A stretch of DNA of 64,000 nucleotides from Verrucomicrobiota bacterium (lineage in GTDB: Bacteria > Verrucomicrobiota > Verrucomicrobiia > JABWAM01), in assembly GCA_023269615.1 (NCBI GenBank), contig JAHFSY010000013.1, positions 18,780 through 82,779 of the forward strand. Reading direction: 5' to 3'. The notes under the pieces were generated by a model, which did no database searches, was not told where the DNA came from, and was given only the letters and a program-made list of their open reading frames with translations. Positions 41,211-50,304 of the stretch are shown one piece after another (positions within the stretch are counted from its first letter, which is position 1; each line of letters starts with the position of its first letter). Both the position numbers and the translations under genes were made by a program.

Positions 41211-44200
41211 TCACTTCTCCTTGAAGTTGTCCACGGTGATTTCCGTGTGGACTGGGGAGGGTTTGGACATTTTTCCGTCGGCATCCTCGTAGGTGATCCA
41301 GTAGTAGAGCTTCACGCCGGGGCGGAGGCCTGTCACGAGTTCGCCGGTCTTGATACCGGTCGGAACCAGGTCCACGGCTCCTCGCCCATCCTCATACGGC
41401 GCGACCCAGAGGTGATGGGCCTTGGCGCCCGCGACTTCCGTGAAGTGCGCGCGCATGCGGGTGCCGTCGTACATGTGCTCGGGGGGCGCGAGGCGCAGCA
41501 GTTTCGTCGGGGCGCCGACGCCCTCCTTCTGCATCTGCGCGATGGGATTTTTCAGGTCTGGAACATCCTTCGGTTTCGGCATCCGCAGGCGGCTCAGTTC
41601 CACGGCTTCGGTGGTCGCGTCCCCGGGGTTTTCATATTCCACAAACATTTTTCCGAGAGCCACGGTGTCCGATGCCACGGGCTGGACATCGTTCACGTAG
41701 AGAATGTGGCTGCGTTGCTCGACGATCATCTCCTCGAGCGTCAGGGGCAGGTCCACGATGTTGTCGCCCTCGGGTTTGCCGGTGGGGGAACAGGCGGCGG
41801 TGGCGCTTGAGCCCCACCAGGTTGTGCCCATCCTGCGAAAATTATCCCACCCCCTGTGGCCGGGCAACTCGAAGCGGAGATATCTCCAGCCGTCAAAATT
41901 GAAGGAGTTCCACGAATGGGGGTCGTCGCAGTTGTAATCATCCTTCGTCCCGATGCTGATCCAGCGTTCGCCCTTGTTATCGCGCAGGATGTAAACCACG
42001 CGTCCCCAATCGCTCGCGCCTTTGACCCACAGGCCGATGTGCGAAGGAGCCCCCGCAAGCTGGATCGGTTTTGAAGGCTTGAGCACGTTGTACCACGGCA
42101 TGAGCTCGCGCACCTTGTCCTGTTTCTCCAGCTTTGAGACCAGCACGGGGCCTTTTTCCGGATCATTGCCCACGGTGGCAGTGAATTTTCCGGCGGCCGG
42201 GTCGAAGCTGAAGTGGTTCTTTTCGTAAACCATGTCACGCTTCGACGTGTATTTCCATGAGCCATCGCCCAGGTCAGCCACCTGCACCGCGCCCGCCGCA
42301 GGCTTCGGCTCGGAATGATCCGGGGCCTCCACGTTTCCGGAGAGGATCTCCGCAGCGGTGACATAGATGACGGATGGATCAGTCGAGACAGTGATCTTCT
42401 TGTCCTTGCTGGCGACCGCCTTTGTGTTGTTCATGCTGTCGGTGACACCTGCCTTGGCATCAGCCTTAAGCGTAAGCGTCACATCCCGTTTGCCCCGCAA
42501 GGTCCAGAGGGCATAGATGAGACCCCGCTTGGGGTGTTTGAAGCGCAGGCAGAAGGTGGTGAGCGAGCCGGTTTTGACCCAGCCATCGAAATTGGCCTCG
42601 TTGAGCTTGTCGGTCGTGGTGGCATAAGCGGCGTAGGCCGGCTTGGGATCGCAGAAGGGAATGCGGCGCTGGATGCCACAACCGCCATAATGTTCCGCCC
42701 CGTAGTAGTCGCCGCAATCGAAGGCGCACCAGCCCGAGTAGAACCGATCCACGCCGTACGCCATGTCGATGAGGCTCCAGCGTGAGTAGAGATCCATCTG
42801 CTCGCGCCACGTGCAGGAGCCGGGTTCGGTGGGCACAAAGCTTCCCTCCACGGCATAAAAGCGTGGCTTGGTGATGCCGACTTTCTCATATTCCTTTCTC
42901 AACTGGTACAGGCGATGGATCGCGATATCCCTGAGCTGCATTTCGGGCAACCGTTCGAAGACGGGCACATCCAGGCCGGTTCCATCAACCAGGTTTGTTG
43001 GAAACCCGGCGCGGAGCAGGGGCACCGGGAACAGCGGGTCCCCGTACTCGAGCAACAGCTTTCGTTCCGGGTAGGCTTTTCGCAACAACTCGGCGGCGAT
43101 GCGGGAGGTTTCCATGAACATGCGCAGGCGCTTCTTTTCCTCGTCGGTGTAGACCAACGGTTCGCCGTTCCAATATTCGGGATAATTGCCGCACGTGAGA
43201 CGCGTGCTGATGTGCGCCTCAGGGTAAAACGTGATGTTATCCGCGCGTTGATTCACGGGGATGTCCTTGTCCCACTCTTTCATGTTGGCAAGGATCTCCT
43301 TGCGAAACGTCCCGACCTTGACGGGATCCAGCTTCTCCTCTCCCGCCCACTCCTGGGGAAATACCAGGTAAGGCGAGCTCGTGACGCGTCCCCAATGTTT
43401 CCTGACCAGTTCCGTGTCGGGTGGACGGGCGGCCATGACATACTGCCGCGCGCCGGCCTTGGTCATGAGATCCGTCGTGAGTTCCCCCTTCGGAGTGTGA
43501 TGGCCTCCATGGTAACCCCAATAGCCAAACATCACGCCCTTGCCCTCGGTCCATTTGACAGACCGCGTATCGGGCGCGAGACGGGTGAGCGAACGTTTCT
43601 CCGTCCATTGCTTCCCCCCCACGTCCAGAGTGGCAATCACATCGTGGTAACCGTTGAGTTTCACCGGCAGCGAAACCTTCACCGTCACGGCTTGGCCCTT
43701 GGGGATCGTAACGGGAAACTCCTGCGGCGACGGTTCCTCCGTTCCATCATAACTCTTGGTTGTCACGGTCAGTTTGCCGATCTTATCGGCATCGGTGTGG
43801 TTTGTCAGTTTTGCCGTGTAGGACGGAACTTTTGGAGCTATCCAGACATGTCCAAATTGATCGGGCTCCCACGAGAATCCAACCGGCACCTCGCCCAGCG
43901 TGAGCGCGTATACATGAACCGCCGAGGGAAGCCCCGCCTGGTGCCAGCCGTACGTGATCGGGTCCGGATAATTCCGACATGACTCCACCTTCTTCGTCAG
44001 CTCGATCTCGATGATGTCCAAATCACCAAACGACGTGAGCCGGGCCGGATCAAGCGGGATCTTGACGAGCCAGAGGTTGGCCTTCCGCCCGTTGCCCAGC
44101 ATGACGGGAAGCGGCGTCGCATCCGAGCTGTCGGCCCCGGCCAGTGGGACATTGGTTTCGAAGGTTTCGCTGTAACCCGCGTCAGGGCGGTAAAACATCG

Positions 44201-45374
44201 CGGATAGCAGGGGCACGCTGTTCTTTTTATCCTCGGACGCGGCGATGACGTAGAGGGCGTCGTACTGGCCGTTGCGAATGCGGAGCTGGATGCGCGCGGG
44301 ATCACGCCGCGTGGCACCGCACCAGGCACCGGTGTTGGGCCCCGCTGGAAGGTACCCGATCAAGTTGGCCTCGCGAAAAAGACTTTGTCCGACATCAATA
44401 TGATCATTCCCCTCGCTATTTACGCCGGAGAATACAAAAGGGACGTCCTTTACCATGACAACCCGCCCCGCGGGTGGGAGAAATTCGGATTTCACCGGGG
44501 AGCCGCCCGTCAAGGCGATGGCGTTGTGATAACCACTCAGCGGCACCGGCAGAAATCCTTCCGTTGCCGGGGCGAGTGGAGCTGAGGTGAATGAAGCAAC
44601 CTGGGTGCCGGCGGAGAGATTCAACCCCATCGTTCCGTCGGGACTGAAGGAGGGATCGTTCTTCCACGCCACAAGGCGGTCCTCCATCCAGACGGCAACC
44701 GACCCTTTCCGCAGTTCGGCGCGGACTTCCACCCATTTGGTTTCCTCGTCCGGGATGCGCGCCATGTCCTCCTCGATCTGCTCGCGGTATGCCTGCTCCC
44801 AGCCAGGCAATGCCTGGGGATAGGCTCGGCAGTAATAAAGAAAGTCATTGTGGAAGGGGCAGTTCCAATTGAGATTGGAAGTGAGCCCGGCAATATTGTG
44901 AAAGGGCTGGCCTCCCAGCGAGGGAGCGCATTGGATGAATCCACCACCCTTGCCACTTGCCATGGTGATGCTCAACCCAGGATCATTTTCATTCTTTTTT
45001 GCGGCTGAAATAGAGGCGTATACCGAAGGAGCCAGATGGGTGCGCAGGCGAACACGGGCGCGAATTTCACGGTCACCCGTCACCGGGGCAAGGCCCTGGA
45101 TGACCATCCCGCTTTCATTGGTCGCCGTCATCACCATCCCTCCAATCGCAGGGTCCACCGCGCGGGAGCATTCACCAGCCACCGACCACTCGTTGGTCCG
45201 GGGATCAAAGGCGGAATGCAGCAATGAGCCGGATGTGATCGGTTTCCACCACCCACCCGCTTGAGGCCCGGCCTGCTCCGAGCAGCTCACGAGGGGGATG
45301 AAGCCCGCTGCCAGCGCCAAAGTTGTCACCAGAACCTTTTGGAAGATTTCACCGGGGGACAAGGATGGGGGCAT
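41211..45374 (-). CDS. Giant exported multidomain protein, glycoside hydrolase-like (paralogue 1)
   Basis: About 1387 residues. The lipoprotein signal is MPPSLSPGEIFQKVLVTTLA... with lipobox LVSC. Regions in order: an N-terminal lectin/LamG-like part (IRARVRLRTHLAPSVYASIS), a beta region (FVFSGVNSEGNDHIDVGQSLF), a NEW3-like domain (YTAKLTNHTDADKIGKLTVTT), a TIM-barrel-like core (KGVMFGYWGYHGGHHTPKGEL, NITFYPEAHISTR, LLLEYGDPLFPVPLL, FYAVEGSFVPTEP, WCAFDCGDYYGAEHYGGCG), and C-terminal beta domains ending in a fibronectin III-like part. Conserved Glu residues in FYPEAH and AVEGS could be the acid/base and nucleophile; this is inference. Paralogues are at 50305-54393 and 59437-63561. ATG 45374 is chosen because the frame upstream overlaps lacI. 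Divergent from lacI across an operator. Confidence 0.75.
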   Translation of the reverse strand: MPPSLSPGEIFQKVLVTTLALAAGFIPLVSCSEQAGPQAGGWWKPITSGSLLHSAFDPRTNEWSVAGECSRAVDPAIGGMVMTATNESGMVIQGLAPVTGDREIRARVRLRTHLAPSVYASISAAKKNENDPGLSITMASGKGGGFIQCAPSLGGQPFHNIAGLTSNLNWNCPFHNDFLYYCRAYPQALPGWEQAYREQIEEDMARIPDEETKWVEVRAELRKGSVAVWMEDRLVAWKNDPSFSPDGTMGLNLSAGTQVASFTSAPLAPATEGFLPVPLSGYHNAIALTGGSPVKSEFLPPAGRVVMVKDVPFVFSGVNSEGNDHIDVGQSLFREANLIGYLPAGPNTGAWCGATRRDPARIQLRIRNGQYDALYVIAASEDKKNSVPLLSAMFYRPDAGYSETFETNVPLAGADSSDATPLPVMLGNGRKANLWLVKIPLDPARLTSFGDLDIIEIELTKKVESCRNYPDPITYGWHQAGLPSAVHVYALTLGEVPVGFSWEPDQFGHVWIAPKVPSYTAKLTNHTDADKIGKLTVTTKSYDGTEEPSPQEFPVTIPKGQAVTVKVSLPVKLNGYHDVIATLDVGGKQWTEKRSLTRLAPDTRSVKWTEGKGVMFGYWGYHGGHHTPKGELTTDLMTKAGARQYVMAARPPDTELVRKHWGRVTSSPYLVFPQEWAGEEKLDPVKVGTFRKEILANMKEWDKDIPVNQRADNITFYPEAHISTRLTCGNYPEYWNGEPLVYTDEEKKRLRMFMETSRIAAELLRKAYPERKLLLEYGDPLFPVPLLRAGFPTNLVDGTGLDVPVFERLPEMQLRDIAIHRLYQLRKEYEKVGITKPRFYAVEGSFVPTEPGSCTWREQMDLYSRWSLIDMAYGVDRFYSGWCAFDCGDYYGAEHYGGCGIQRRIPFCDPKPAYAAYATTTDKLNEANFDGWVKTGSLTTFCLRFKHPKRGLIYALWTLRGKRDVTLTLKADAKAGVTDSMNNTKAVASKDKKITVSTDPSVIYVTAAEILSGNVEAPDHSEPKPAAGAVQVADLGDGSWKYTSKRDMVYEKNHFSFDPAAGKFTATVGNDPEKGPVLVSKLEKQDKVRELMPWYNVLKPSKPIQLAGAPSHIGLWVKGASDWGRVVYILRDNKGERWISIGTKDDYNCDDPHSWNSFNFDGWRYLRFELPGHRGWDNFRRMGTTWWGSSATAACSPTGKPEGDNIVDLPLTLEEMIVEQRSHILYVNDVQPVASDTVALGKMFVEYENPGDATTEAVELSRLRMPKPKDVPDLKNPIAQMQKEGVGAPTKLLRLAPPEHMYDGTRMRAHFTEVAGAKAHHLWVAPYEDGRGAVDLVPTGIKTGELVTGLRPGVKLYYWITYEDADGKMSKPSPVHTEITVDNFKEK

Positions 45375-45413
45375 GAGGAGCACTTGTAGGTGCGAGATGG
45401 GCGTGGCGTCAAT

Positions 45414-45439
45414 AAAAATACCATGCGCATGGTTTTTTA
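45414..45439. promoter_or_regulatory. LacI-type operator between giant gene 1 and lacI
   Basis: ACCATGCGCATGGT at 45420-45433 is a perfect 14-bp palindrome with the central CG typical of LacI-family operators, flanked by A and T runs that extend the symmetry to 45415-45438 apart from one pair. It lies 46 bases from giant gene 1 and 44 bases from lacI. Confidence 0.75.
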
Positions 45440-45476
45440 GTTGCTTTCGCATTCTGATCGCGGTTAGAACAGGACC

Positions 45477-46553
45477 ATGACAACCGGCCAGGCGCGCTCC
45501 CATCCCATGCTGACCAGTGAGCAGATGGCGCGGAAGCTTTCGCTTTCGCTCTGCACCTTCTCCCACGCCCTCAACGGGCATCCGAGAGTTTGCGAACGCA
45601 CACGCCACCGCGTCATGGAGGCAGCGCGAGAAAATGGATTTGTCGCCAACCACGCCGCCCGCCTTCTCGTCCGCGCCCGATTCAAGCCGAAGCATTCCCG
45701 TCTGTCGCAGGTTGGTTTCCTTTTTCTGGATGACGCAGGAACAACGCTTGGCGAGGACGCAGGGAGCTCGCTTGGCCTATGGTGCCTGCTCCTGCTTCGC
45801 GGTGCGGAGCATGCCCTCCATGACATGGATGCCAGCCTGACGTTTGTGCGCGTAAGCAAATCCAGCCACTGGGCGAAAGCGGAGCGATTGACCCGGAGTG
45901 GTTGCGTGGATGGATGGCTCGTGGCCGGACGGGTGGATGACGAGGCGATCAGCCATGTAAAATCCTGGGGACGCCCGTGGGTCATCCTGGGCAACCACAG
46001 CTGTTCGCAGAAGGTTACCTCGGTGGACCTGGACCACGGGGACGGCAGCCGTCTCGCAATTCAGCATCTGACCGGTCTTGGGCATCGTCGAATCGCGTTT
46101 TTAGGCGGCACCATGACGCACGGATACCAGAATGAGATGCTTCAGGCCTATCGCAAGGCCTTGCGCAAGTTCGATCTGGAAACAAATGAACAATGGATCC
46201 AGACCAACCTTCCCACCGACAGGTCTCAATACGAGGTGGTAAAACGTTTCTTTGTCCGCAAGCCTTACCCGACGGCCATATTCGCCTCGGAACCCGGGCC
46301 GATCCTGCCCGTCCGGGATCTGTTACACGGGCTGGACTGGAAGCTTCCCGGAAACATCAGTTTTGTTGGTTCCGAGATGAATGGTGGACAAACACCGGGA
46401 ATCAGCCGCGTGGAATGGCCGTACGAGGAGGCCGGATCGGTGGGAGTTGGTACTCTTGCCAGAATGGCTGGTGGCCGCAAAACACCGCTTTTTACTGCTG
46501 TGAAACCTTTGCTGGTCGCAGGACGGTCAAGCGCACGGATCAGCGACATCTGA
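45477..46553 (+). CDS. LacI-family transcription regulator
   Basis: A 358-residue regulator. The helix-turn-helix is LTSEQMARKLSLSLCTFSHALNGHPRVCERTRHRVMEAARENGFVANHAARLL, with Phe and Ser in the second helix where most relatives have Val and Ser-Arg. The periplasmic-binding-like domain follows (VGFLFLDDAG, DGWLVAGRVDD, VTSVDLDHGDGSRLAIQHLTGLGHRRIAFLGG, PTAIFASEPG). These proteins sense a sugar or similar ligand. ATG 45477 is used; ATG 45507 would remove ten N-terminal residues. It is divergent from giant gene 1 and is followed by a pseudopilin gene after 21 bases, so it probably controls both. Confidence 0.88.
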   Translation: MTTGQARSHPMLTSEQMARKLSLSLCTFSHALNGHPRVCERTRHRVMEAARENGFVANHAARLLVRARFKPKHSRLSQVGFLFLDDAGTTLGEDAGSSLGLWCLLLLRGAEHALHDMDASLTFVRVSKSSHWAKAERLTRSGCVDGWLVAGRVDDEAISHVKSWGRPWVILGNHSCSQKVTSVDLDHGDGSRLAIQHLTGLGHRRIAFLGGTMTHGYQNEMLQAYRKALRKFDLETNEQWIQTNLPTDRSQYEVVKRFFVRKPYPTAIFASEPGPILPVRDLLHGLDWKLPGNISFVGSEMNGGQTPGISRVEWPYEEAGSVGVGTLARMAGGRKTPLFTAVKPLLVAGRSSARISDI

Positions 46554-46564
46554 AAAACAAGATT

Positions 46565-46569
46565 GGAGG
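46565..46569 (+). promoter_or_regulatory. Ribosome binding site of the second pseudopilin
   Basis: GGAGG at 46565-46569 precedes ATG 46575 by five bases and fixes that start over TTG 46563. Confidence 0.7.
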
Positions 46570-46574
46570 GTCCG

Positions 46575-47369
46575 ATGAAAACAAAACATGACCGACCGAA
46601 AATGGGTGACGGATTTACCCTGGTTGAACTACTCGTGGTGCTGGCGATCATTTCCATCCTGATGGCGTTGTTGCTGCCCTCATTGAAGCGCGCCAAGTGG
46701 GCAGCCAAACAGGTCGTCTGTATCAACAACCTGCACCAGCTTCATATCGGGCTCCTCTTGTATGTGAACGACTGGGACGGATACTTTCCCGTGGCCAATC
46801 CCAACGACGGCGGGGTGCCTGATTACGATTACTGGGGCTGGACGCGTCAACTCGCGCGTTATACCAATGTGAAGACCAACAGCATTTCAGCCCCCTTCGT
46901 TCCCATAACAAGTGTCTTCTGGTGTCCTGTGCCGGCGTCCGGCGTCCTCTGCGGAACCGCAGAGCGATGGCAGTATGCGATGAATGAGGATCTTCGTCAG
47001 AATGGTCACAACCCTGTCAGCGATTGGTATTACGGCAGTCGGGCGGTAAACTTGGTAAACATCAATCAAGTGCGTGATCCCGCCGCAGTTTTTGCCTTCA
47101 CGGAGAATGGCTACTATCCGGCCGTGCTGAATCAATATTTTCTGGAAAATGGCCTCTATGGCGATTCCGTCAGCATCTCCACCGCCGGCCCCGCGCATGG
47201 CGGGAAGGGACTGCCCTTCATTTACGTGGATGGGCATGCGATCTTCTGGAACAAGGTCCCCTCTTATGCCACGTATACGACGGATTCCAAGCTGCCTTGG
47301 ACCCACTCTTCGTTCTGGGGCAGGGAAGTGAACGGGTATGGCGCACAATGGGCCACCTACGACCCGTGA
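46575..47369 (+). CDS. Pseudopilin-like secreted protein, linked to lacI
   Basis: A 264-residue pseudopilin: basic leader [12 protein letters not shown], cleavage at GD/G-F in [25 protein letters not shown] with Glu at +5, then [30 protein letters not shown] and a globular part. Near the end [18 protein letters not shown] gives the His...DGH motif. It is transcribed after lacI and before a secreted propeller protein, so it seems to be part of the LacI-controlled response. The role of these PVC-group pseudopilins is unknown; a surface or secretion-adaptor role for the giant hydrolase-like proteins is a guess. Confidence 0.85.
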   Translation: MKTKHDRPKMGDGFTLVELLVVLAIISILMALLLPSLKRAKWAAKQVVCINNLHQLHIGLLLYVNDWDGYFPVANPNDGGVPDYDYWGWTRQLARYTNVKTNSISAPFVPITSVFWCPVPASGVLCGTAERWQYAMNEDLRQNGHNPVSDWYYGSRAVNLVNINQVRDPAAVFAFTENGYYPAVLNQYFLENGLYGDSVSISTAGPAHGGKGLPFIYVDGHAIFWNKVPSYATYTTDSKLPWTHSSFWGREVNGYGAQWATYDP

Positions 47370-47410
47370 CTGCCATGAGTATTGGTGGATGCGCGCGAAA
47401 TTCTTTTCCG

Positions 47411-48523
47411 ATGAAATTCCTCGTTCATGCGTGCGCCTTGATTTTCATTGCGCGCCTTCTCACCGGCGCCGAACAGGTGGTGGAGGTTCCGTCGGTTACA
47501 TTCAACGGGGCCATTTTCGTCAATGCCAAGGCTCGCAAACTTTACGTGGGATGGGGACACCAGGAAGGTGATTACGAGAAGGGACTTTTCGTCTATGACA
47601 TTCAAGCTGACGGCACGGTGAGCGGCAGCGATGAGCGCAACTATCCAAACTCGCCCGATCCCTTCATCACGCAGCCCGACTTCGCGCCAACCTATTTTTT
47701 CCGGGCCGTCGCGTGCATCCTGCTGTCACGCGACTCGCACAAGCTCTACCTTGGCGTGCAGGGAGGTCGTCACAGCGAATCCAAGACACTGGTCGTATAC
47801 GACCTGGACGACAAGGGCGAGCCGAAAGGCAAGCCGCGCGGGTATCCCATCGGCAACTTCCACGGGGGCATTTCACACATGCTGCTCGATCCCAAGCTGG
47901 ACCTCCTCTATACAATCGGCTGGGGCGGAAGCGGACTCTTCACGATGCCGCTCGACACAACGGGTGAGCCCAAGGGCGAGCCGCAGGTGTACGCCTTCGG
48001 TTACAATGCCAAGAGCGCCATGATTCCCAGCGACAATTACAACGTGATGATATTCGGCGGTCAGCAAGACGTCCTCGAGGTGGGAGATCTCTCTCCCGAC
48101 GGAACGTTGCAGCTGCCGGTCGCATCGGTTCCAATCCCCAATCTCAAGGATGCCGTCTTCCTCGCACGTGTGGGACGCTTCCTCTACTTTATTGACCAAC
48201 GAAAACTTTATTGCTGGCCGCTGGACAAGGAGGGGCGGCCAACGGACAACCCGAAGGCGCTGCCCCGTATCCAGCCCGTCAGCGTGTGGGAAGGCGTGCA
48301 TTCCTCGCTCTACGTGGTGGAAGGCGAATTTGAGCCTGCTGAGAATAAAGGCGAGCCTCCCAGACTCGTCGCAACAAAGATCGCCCGCTACAAACCCGAC
48401 GACAATGGCGACCCCGGAAAGCCTGTTTATGTCTCCGAGCGCTTTGAAAAAAAAGCCGTCCTCTCCATGGCCGTCGATGAGGCAAGCGAAAAGATCTATG
48501 TGAGCCTCGGCGACATTCCTTAG
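47411..48523 (+). CDS. Exported beta-propeller-like protein
   Basis: A 370-residue protein with signal peptide MKFLVHACALIFIARLLTGA. The mature part shows repeated beta motifs: ARKLYVGWGHQEGDYEKGLFVYDI, SHKLYLGVQGGRHSESKTLVVYDLDDKGEPKGKPRGYPIGNFHGG, LDLLYTIGWGGSGLFTMPLD and GRFLYFIDQRKLYCWPLDKEGRP, consistent with a six- or seven-bladed propeller (YVTN/WD-like). No catalytic residues were recognised; binding of carbohydrate or protein is possible. It follows the LacI-linked pseudopilin by 41 bases and is convergent with another propeller gene. ATG 47411 chosen because the signal peptide starts there; the frame is open to 47297. Confidence 0.7.
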   Translation: MKFLVHACALIFIARLLTGAEQVVEVPSVTFNGAIFVNAKARKLYVGWGHQEGDYEKGLFVYDIQADGTVSGSDERNYPNSPDPFITQPDFAPTYFFRAVACILLSRDSHKLYLGVQGGRHSESKTLVVYDLDDKGEPKGKPRGYPIGNFHGGISHMLLDPKLDLLYTIGWGGSGLFTMPLDTTGEPKGEPQVYAFGYNAKSAMIPSDNYNVMIFGGQQDVLEVGDLSPDGTLQLPVASVPIPNLKDAVFLARVGRFLYFIDQRKLYCWPLDKEGRPTDNPKALPRIQPVSVWEGVHSSLYVVEGEFEPAENKGEPPRLVATKIARYKPDDNGDPGKPVYVSERFEKKAVLSMAVDEASEKIYVSLGDIP

Positions 48524-48582
48524 GGCAAATTGGGTGACACTCCAAATACGAGGAATCTTGCGAGATTGAATCCCTCACTCCA

Positions 48583-49899
48583 TTACTTCAATTCAAGTGG
48601 CGCTTCCTCGGTGTGTTCGGCTGTAATCTTGAACGTGCGGACGCGTGTGTTTCCCGATGGGCCATCGGGGATCGGGGTTCCATCTTCCACCACCCAGAGT
48701 CCGAGATGATCGGGGGTTTGGGCCACGGCGCTTGGGTTGAGGAATTCAAGCTTGTCCTTCGCCTTGCCCGGCCCGCCGTAGCGATCGACGAAAACAATGT
48801 CGTTTCCGCTGTCCCAGAATAACAGCAGGGCATTGTCGCCACCACTATCCCAGAACGGCCCGGCCGGGCCGTGGTCCACCACCCAGATCAATCCGCCGGA
48901 TGCGGAGGGGCCTTGCGGGAAATACATCTTTTCCGAGGAACTGGAGCCGTAGGTCTCCTTCAACGCCTTGCCGGTGTCGTCCACTTTCTGCCACGCACGC
49001 TTTCCCGTGAGGTAATAAATCGATCCCTCGTGGTCGGTGGTCATGGCCCGGGGAGTTCCGCCCGTGGCCTCGATCACCATCCCGTAGAGCAACCCATCAA
49101 AATTATTTTTTGTCCGATCGTACGCACGAAAATTTCCGTAGCCCCAGGTGCTGAGCAAATAAATCGTCCGTCCCGGCCCAATGCCCACGTTGTCCACGCA
49201 GGTGGTGGACTGGGGACTGTACGCGTCGCCACTGTATCCCCCAAGAATCTGGTTCATCTTCGCCCCGGAGGGATCGAACACCGTCACGCTGTGCATCGGC
49301 GGAGCCGGCAAATAGATGATCCCCTCGTTGTCCACCGTGAAACTCGGTCTCACGGCCGGGGTTTCCGAAAGGATGGCACGCCCGCGATCTCCAAATGTGG
49401 TGTCCGGTTTTCCATCCGGCAGAAACTTGTAAACGCGCAACTCTCCAATCGGCGGCACCGCTTCCGACATGGTGCCATCGTCCTTTTTCTCGGGATCCTT
49501 CCCGGGAAACCCGCGGTCCAGCACGTAGACGCCCTTGTCACAGATGACGACGTCCGCGGGATTGATCCATTTTTCCTTCTTCGGAAGCGTGATCTCCTGG
49601 TCCACGGTCACGCCAATTCCGTCACGATATCGCACGCGATATGATCCTGATTTGAGATTATTGACCTGGCCGAGCGTGAAAGCCTGTCCGCTGGCGAGCG
49701 CGCCGGCGTACACCGTTTTCACGCACCGTCCCGACTTCGCGTCGATCAATTCAACGATGCCGCGCGTCTTCTCGTGGGTTGGAAAAACCTGGATGCGCGC
49801 ATTTTTCCCGTCGGCAGAAGGCTCGACCTTCATGAGAGGCTGTCCCTGGAGCAGTCCGCATGCGCAGAGGAGGAAACTCAGCAAAATGAATTTTCCCAT
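48583..49899 (-). CDS. Exported NHL-type beta-propeller lipoprotein
   Basis: A 438-residue protein. MGKFILLSFLLCACGLLQG is a lipoprotein signal (lipobox LCAC or nearby). An N-terminal beta domain (ARIQVFPTHEKTRGIVELIDAKSGRCVKTVYAG) precedes NHL-like repeats: WINPADVVICDKGVYVLDRGFPG, LRVYKFLPDGKPDTTFGDRG, VRPSFTVDNEGIIYLPAPPMHSVTVFDPSG, PRAMTTDHEGSIYYLTGKRAWQKVD. These make a propeller used for binding or, rarely, catalysis. It is convergent with the propeller gene at 47411 and precedes, on the same strand, nothing close; a 405-base gap with repeats lies upstream. ATG 49899 is chosen because the signal begins there. Confidence 0.72.
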   Translation of the reverse strand: MGKFILLSFLLCACGLLQGQPLMKVEPSADGKNARIQVFPTHEKTRGIVELIDAKSGRCVKTVYAGALASGQAFTLGQVNNLKSGSYRVRYRDGIGVTVDQEITLPKKEKWINPADVVICDKGVYVLDRGFPGKDPEKKDDGTMSEAVPPIGELRVYKFLPDGKPDTTFGDRGRAILSETPAVRPSFTVDNEGIIYLPAPPMHSVTVFDPSGAKMNQILGGYSGDAYSPQSTTCVDNVGIGPGRTIYLLSTWGYGNFRAYDRTKNNFDGLLYGMVIEATGGTPRAMTTDHEGSIYYLTGKRAWQKVDDTGKALKETYGSSSSEKMYFPQGPSASGGLIWVVDHGPAGPFWDSGGDNALLLFWDSGNDIVFVDRYGGPGKAKDKLEFLNPSAVAQTPDHLGLWVVEDGTPIPDGPSGNTRVRTFKITAEHTEEAPLELK

Positions 49900-50304
49900 T
49901 TTTGTGTGGATCGAAGGCCAACGGAGGGACACGCTCTCGCCTCGCCGAAGCCTACGGCGTAGCGCGGGCCGTCGTGTCCGTTGGTGGATGGGGGTGCAAC
50001 GACCAAAGCAACCGTGAACCTGAACCGCATGTTTTCGTCGCACATGAAAAATATCATGGCTGCAAGATCCATTCGCGGCGTGGGCGGACACGACGGAGAG
50101 GCCGTCTCAGAACTCCGGTTTCAAAAAAAGCGAAGCTTGTATTTACGTTATGACGCATTTTAATTTTTTACGAGGCATTTGGGATGGTCGATTTCGCCCT
50201 GTCTCAGAACTTTTTGCGAGTTCTGAGACAGCCTCCGGAGCGTGTCCCTCCGTTTTTTAGCAGAAAAAGGTCGGGAAAAGTCAAAAAAGTGAACCACACA
50301 GATT
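49900..50304. other. Gene-free gap with three repeat pieces
   Basis: No gene was found here. It holds an imperfect hairpin bounded by CCAACGGAGGGACACG (49918-49933) and CGTGTCCGTTGG (49973-49984), a diverged half of the CGGAGGGAC long-hairpin family near 50087-50117 (GTCTCAGAACTC), and a truncated copy of that hairpin at 50199-50256. Confidence 0.6.
50199..50256. repeat. Truncated long-hairpin repeat, CGGAGGGAC family
   Basis: CTGTCTCAGAAC (50199-50210) and GTTCTGAGACAG (50220-50231) form the inner stem around TTTTTGCGA; the right side continues CCTCCGGAGCGTGTCCCTCCG. Compared with the copy at 25197-25277 the left outer part of the arm is missing. Confidence 0.7.

Noticed and set aside
45375..45695. 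N-terminal extension of giant gene 1 to 45695
   Set aside because: It overlaps the lacI coding region and the operator; the lipoprotein signal starts at 45374.
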